Shown here piece by piece: positions 61,197-64,000 of a stretch of DNA of 64,000 nucleotides. The stretch comes from a virus: the IMG/VR virus record IMGVR_UViG_3300005590_000035, positions 1 through 64,000 of that record; one strand, given 5' to 3'. The number at the start of each line of letters is the position of its first letter. Within the stretch, counting starts at the first letter, position 1. The translations under genes were made by a program, and so were the position numbers. The notes beneath the pieces are model-generated. The model ran no database searches. It was not told where the DNA came from and saw only the letters and a program-made list of their open reading frames with translations.

Positions 61197-64000
61197 ATGG
61201 CAGACGAAACTGATTTAGATAACACAATTACAACCGACTCCCTTGAGGATGGCCTCGTTACACCCGTTGTGCCTTCTAAGAAAGGAATGAATAAGAAAGA
61301 AGAAGAAGTCTTGATTCAAGCATTGGGTGAAGACATGGCCAAAAGAGTCATGGACGAAGCCTTAGTGTCTGTCAAGAAGATGGATGATGCTAACCGTTTT
61401 GAAGTTACTGTGGATAGGAACAAGACTCCACACACTTTGTTTTATTATGATGATGACGACATTATCATGGATGGTTCACTTGAAAAGACTTCAAAGATTG
61501 GTAAGATTCTCAAGAACACCGCAAGTGCCGTAGGAAAATACAGTCAAGATGACATGGCACGAGCAGTAGGTAAATACCTTGACAGCCGAACAGTTATTGA
61601 TACTGGCCAAGGTCGCCGTAAAACTCATGTAGCCCTTTCATCACAAGTTAGAAGACTTACTAAGAATCTTTCCGATGTATTCGGGTTTGATGACCCACGC
61701 CAATTGGAAACTTTCATGGCCGCTTGGTTAATGAAGGATTCAACTTGCCGACTATCCGGTATTCCGGGAACAGGTAAGACAACCGTTATTGAGAGTGCGG
61801 CTATTCTTATGGCCAACTCATACGGTTACTCTAATACTCCACGCTATGTCGGTGGTAATAATACTACTAACCTTTACATGGCGGGACAAGATTACGAAGT
61901 TTATCTTAACAGCGATACTGAACTTCGCCGTGAGTGGGACGATTGGCGGTTCTCCGCTTGGAGTGCTGGTTCTTCAAAGAGTGGAGCCTACACTTTCGGC
62001 TTCCCATTCCTCCAAAAAGGCACAAGTAAGAAACCTTTGAGTCCCGAGGACTTTTCAAGAGCATTGTTCAACTGCACCGTCAAGGAAGAAGTGGACGCAG
62101 ATGGCAAAGTTTTGCGAATCATTACTAAACCTTTGATGGTGAATAAAGATACTAAGACTACTGCGGCTAACATTAGTGAGCGTCAAGGAAAGGGCGGACC
62201 ACTTTATTCTGTGGATTATTCCACTATTCTTTCCGGTAGCGAAGAGTTTGAAACTGATGCGGGACGCAACGAAGGTTACGCTTTCCGTGAGTGGTTGATG
62301 GAGAACTTCTATGATGCTCGGTTAGACCAAGAACGCTCCGGTATGAAGTCTATTCAATCCGAGATGCTAAAAGAAATAGGCATTGCTAAGATTGACTACG
62401 ATAAGAGGGCTGATGAGGTTCTTTATGGTATGGAAATCCAGCAAATCACTACTGACATGGATGGTAAGAGTGTATCAGCGTATGCCTTTGAGCCTATTCC
62501 TCGTCCCGTAGTTACTCAACCAATCAAGTTCTTTAACGAAGCAAACCGTTCTCAATCCGGTGTTGAAGATGCAATTCTTGGTTTGATTGCTGAAAAGACC
62601 GTTGAATACCGTGGTAAAACTTTTGATTCGCCGTCTTTCGTGGCTTGGATGGATACTAACCCTCACCAAAAAGGAAACGACCTTGCATTTATTGACCGTA
62701 TTGATACGGAACTGTTCTTTACTACTATTACTCTTGGTGAGCGATATGCACAACTAAATGAAAGATACCGTGCAAAAGGCGGGCAAGCCCCACAACAATT
62801 GTTGGTTGGTCGTATTACTAATGATAATAATTCCGATGAGGCAATTAAGCCTTACAGATTTAACGACCTTGATAATGTTTGGGAGTTCGTAGGAACTATG
62901 CCGTTTGCACCTCCGGCAGCGGAAGGTGTGTATGATGGATTGCGAGATATTGCTATGCTGTCCGTTCTCTTCACTCAAAGATACTTTATTCGTGAGGATA
63001 AAACTTCTGTCCTTGGAGATGGAAACCTTGAGCACACCCTTTATAGTGCAAGTGATATTCACCAATCACCATTGATGGATATTTCTAAGGCTTCTAACGA
63101 TATGCTTTTGAAAGACCCTCAAGAAACTTTCGCTACCCGATTTGGTAATAAGGAAGATGGAACCGGATTCCAAGCCCCAGCATTGTTCCGCCGTGTTCTC
63201 GGTTTCCGTTTCACTAACTCATTAGTTAAACTATCTCGTGCCTTCGCATTCTTGCGTGGTAAAGACTATGTAAGCCGTCAAGAAATCCTTGATGCCCTAC
63301 CTTATGTTATCGGTCATCGTCTTGGACCGGCCCGTGCTGGTGAGGACTCCGAAGGAAGAACCAATGGTTTAGTTTCTAACAAAGCATTCGGAACTCTTCT
63401 TAATGAACAGGAGATGATTCGTGAGTTCGTAGTTCACGGATATTTGTTAGCAGATACACCTTCACTTCTTGGAGATGTGACCCCAAGAGCAGGTGGCACT
63501 AATCAAACTATGATGGATGCTTGGGACGCTTTCTTTTCACGATGTCAAGAAAGTTTGAAGTCTTCCACAAACTTTGTGGATTTTGAGGCTAATGTGCTAT
63601 CACCAGTCAAGAATGAATTGATTAGCGGGGACGGAGCAGTTATTAGCGGTTATACCCCAGTTCATTGGCATTTGGCCTCTATGATTGTTGAGAATGAGCG
63701 TAAAGGTGTAACTGTAAATGCAGATTATGGAGTTCATGGTAACTATCGTAAAATGTATGAAAACTATTTGCGTCTAATGGACCGCCCTACTGATGCTGAT
63801 GTGAGCACCTCGGCCGCTCTCACCCAAGATTACTCTATATGGGACTACTATGACCTGCGTGGAACCATTGCTCGTGAACCACATCTATTTACAGATGACC
63901 GTTGCCGATTGCTGGCTCTTGTTGAATCTCGTATCAACACAATTGCGAAGGGTCCCTACTCTAATGTGGACGCTCCACCACAACAGGCGAGCCGTATTGC
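61197..64000 (+). CDS. MoxR-type AAA+ ATPase, 3'-truncated
   Basis: The frame is open from ATG 61197 to the window end (at least 934 codons). An N-terminal extension of about 180 residues precedes Walker A 'CRLSGIPGTGKTTVIESAAI'. Walker B and the MoxR signature follow as 'FFNEANRSQSGVEDAILGLI', then sensor 1 'VAWMDTNPHQKGNDLAFIDR'. A large insert (about 225-430) separates Walker A from Walker B. MoxR ATPases act as chaperones, usually with VWA partners; an archaeal precedent is ATV, which encodes a MoxR-like ATPase with a VWA protein. Here it may remodel a virion or replication complex. Confidence 0.82.
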   Translation, partial: MADETDLDNTITTDSLEDGLVTPVVPSKKGMNKKEEEVLIQALGEDMAKRVMDEALVSVKKMDDANRFEVTVDRNKTPHTLFYYDDDDIIMDGSLEKTSKIGKILKNTASAVGKYSQDDMARAVGKYLDSRTVIDTGQGRRKTHVALSSQVRRLTKNLSDVFGFDDPRQLETFMAAWLMKDSTCRLSGIPGTGKTTVIESAAILMANSYGYSNTPRYVGGNNTTNLYMAGQDYEVYLNSDTELRREWDDWRFSAWSAGSSKSGAYTFGFPFLQKGTSKKPLSPEDFSRALFNCTVKEEVDADGKVLRIITKPLMVNKDTKTTAANISERQGKGGPLYSVDYSTILSGSEEFETDAGRNEGYAFREWLMENFYDARLDQERSGMKSIQSEMLKEIGIAKIDYDKRADEVLYGMEIQQITTDMDGKSVSAYAFEPIPRPVVTQPIKFFNEANRSQSGVEDAILGLIAEKTVEYRGKTFDSPSFVAWMDTNPHQKGNDLAFIDRIDTELFFTTITLGERYAQLNERYRAKGGQAPQQLLVGRITNDNNSDEAIKPYRFNDLDNVWEFVGTMPFAPPAAEGVYDGLRDIAMLSVLFTQRYFIREDKTSVLGDGNLEHTLYSASDIHQSPLMDISKASNDMLLKDPQETFATRFGNKEDGTGFQAPALFRRVLGFRFTNSLVKLSRAFAFLRGKDYVSRQEILDALPYVIGHRLGPARAGEDSEGRTNGLVSNKAFGTLLNEQEMIREFVVHGYLLADTPSLLGDVTPRAGGTNQTMMDAWDAFFSRCQESLKSSTNFVDFEANVLSPVKNELISGDGAVISGYTPVHWHLASMIVENERKGVTVNADYGVHGNYRKMYENYLRLMDRPTDADVSTSAALTQDYSIWDYYDLRGTIAREPHLFTDDRCRLLALVESRINTIAKGPYSNVDAPPQQASRI

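Noticed and set aside
1-64000. Host chromosome segment
   Set aside because: TBP, PCNA, DP1 and reductase could be cellular, but there are no ribosomal, central-metabolic or tRNA genes, gene direction is almost uniform, and phage-type families and tiny genes dominate.
1-64000. CRISPR arrays, insertion sequences and tRNA genes
   Set aside because: No regularly spaced identical repeats, no transposase-like protein and no tRNA consensus were found on reading the window.

Overview
The window reads as one long, almost completely unidirectional segment of the genome of a large double-stranded DNA virus (or virus-like element) of a marine archaeon, most likely a Marine Group II (Poseidoniales) euryarchaeote. 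The archaeal side of the call rests on an encoded TATA-binding protein, a PolD small subunit, PCNA, an XPF/ERCC4 nuclease and about 60 archaeal TATA-like boxes sitting a near-constant 28-32 nt before start codons, which implies mostly leaderless mRNAs. The Poseidoniales side is inference: lipoproteins with an L-A/T-G-C lipobox followed by Asp/Asn/Thr-rich N-glycosylatable stalks, and Asp-rich thrombospondin type 3-like repeats, are typical of that group. The viral side rests on gene density, more than 105 genes with only one on the minus strand, dozens of proteins under 100 residues, and phage-type families (MazG, DUF3846, the 'MGTRSLT' family, a tail-fibre-assembly-like protein). No terminase, portal or major capsid protein was recognised here, so a large plasmid-like element is not strictly excluded.

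Layout. 1-2.6 kb: glycosyltransferases and a methyltransferase, ending in a GC-rich region that may be a structured RNA (2588-2825). 2.9-7.8 kb: small early-type genes in tightly coupled operons, including a MazG-like hydrolase and a DEDD exonuclease. 7.8-9.7 kb: TBP and PolD DP1. 9.7-28.6 kb: lipoproteins, small zinc proteins, repair and nucleotide genes (Fpg, two PD-(D/E)XK-like nucleases, 5'-3' exonuclease, XPF-like nuclease, deoxyribosyltransferase-like protein), a second sugar block, a first group of putative virion membrane proteins, and PCNA. 28.7-34.9 kb: class II ribonucleotide reductase, a membrane-anchored protein containing a DNA polymerase X domain, and a bacterial-type CCA-adding enzyme. 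35-61 kb: mainly putative virion genes, including a basic core-like protein, a Gln/Gly-repeat fibre-like protein, a 977-residue protein, a tail-fibre-assembly-like protein, an ArsA/Get3 ATPase and several single-pass surface proteins. 61.2 kb to the end: a MoxR-type AAA+ ATPase cut by the window edge.

How it may work together. The encoded TBP could direct transcription from the unusual boxes (consensus TTAAGTAGT or TTAAATAGG). PolD DP1, PCNA, nucleases, reductase, dCMP deaminase and MazG support replication and nucleotide supply. The most interesting unexplained layer is in the presumed virion proteins: a recurring hydrophobic-x-Ala-Glu motif resembling head-protease sites of T4-like and phiKZ-like phages, found in at least five proteins including the one carrying polymerase X; a shared N-terminal tag (M-x-F-G-x-x-x-F/W) on otherwise unrelated proteins; and a Get3-like tail-anchor targeting ATPase next to several C-terminally anchored proteins.
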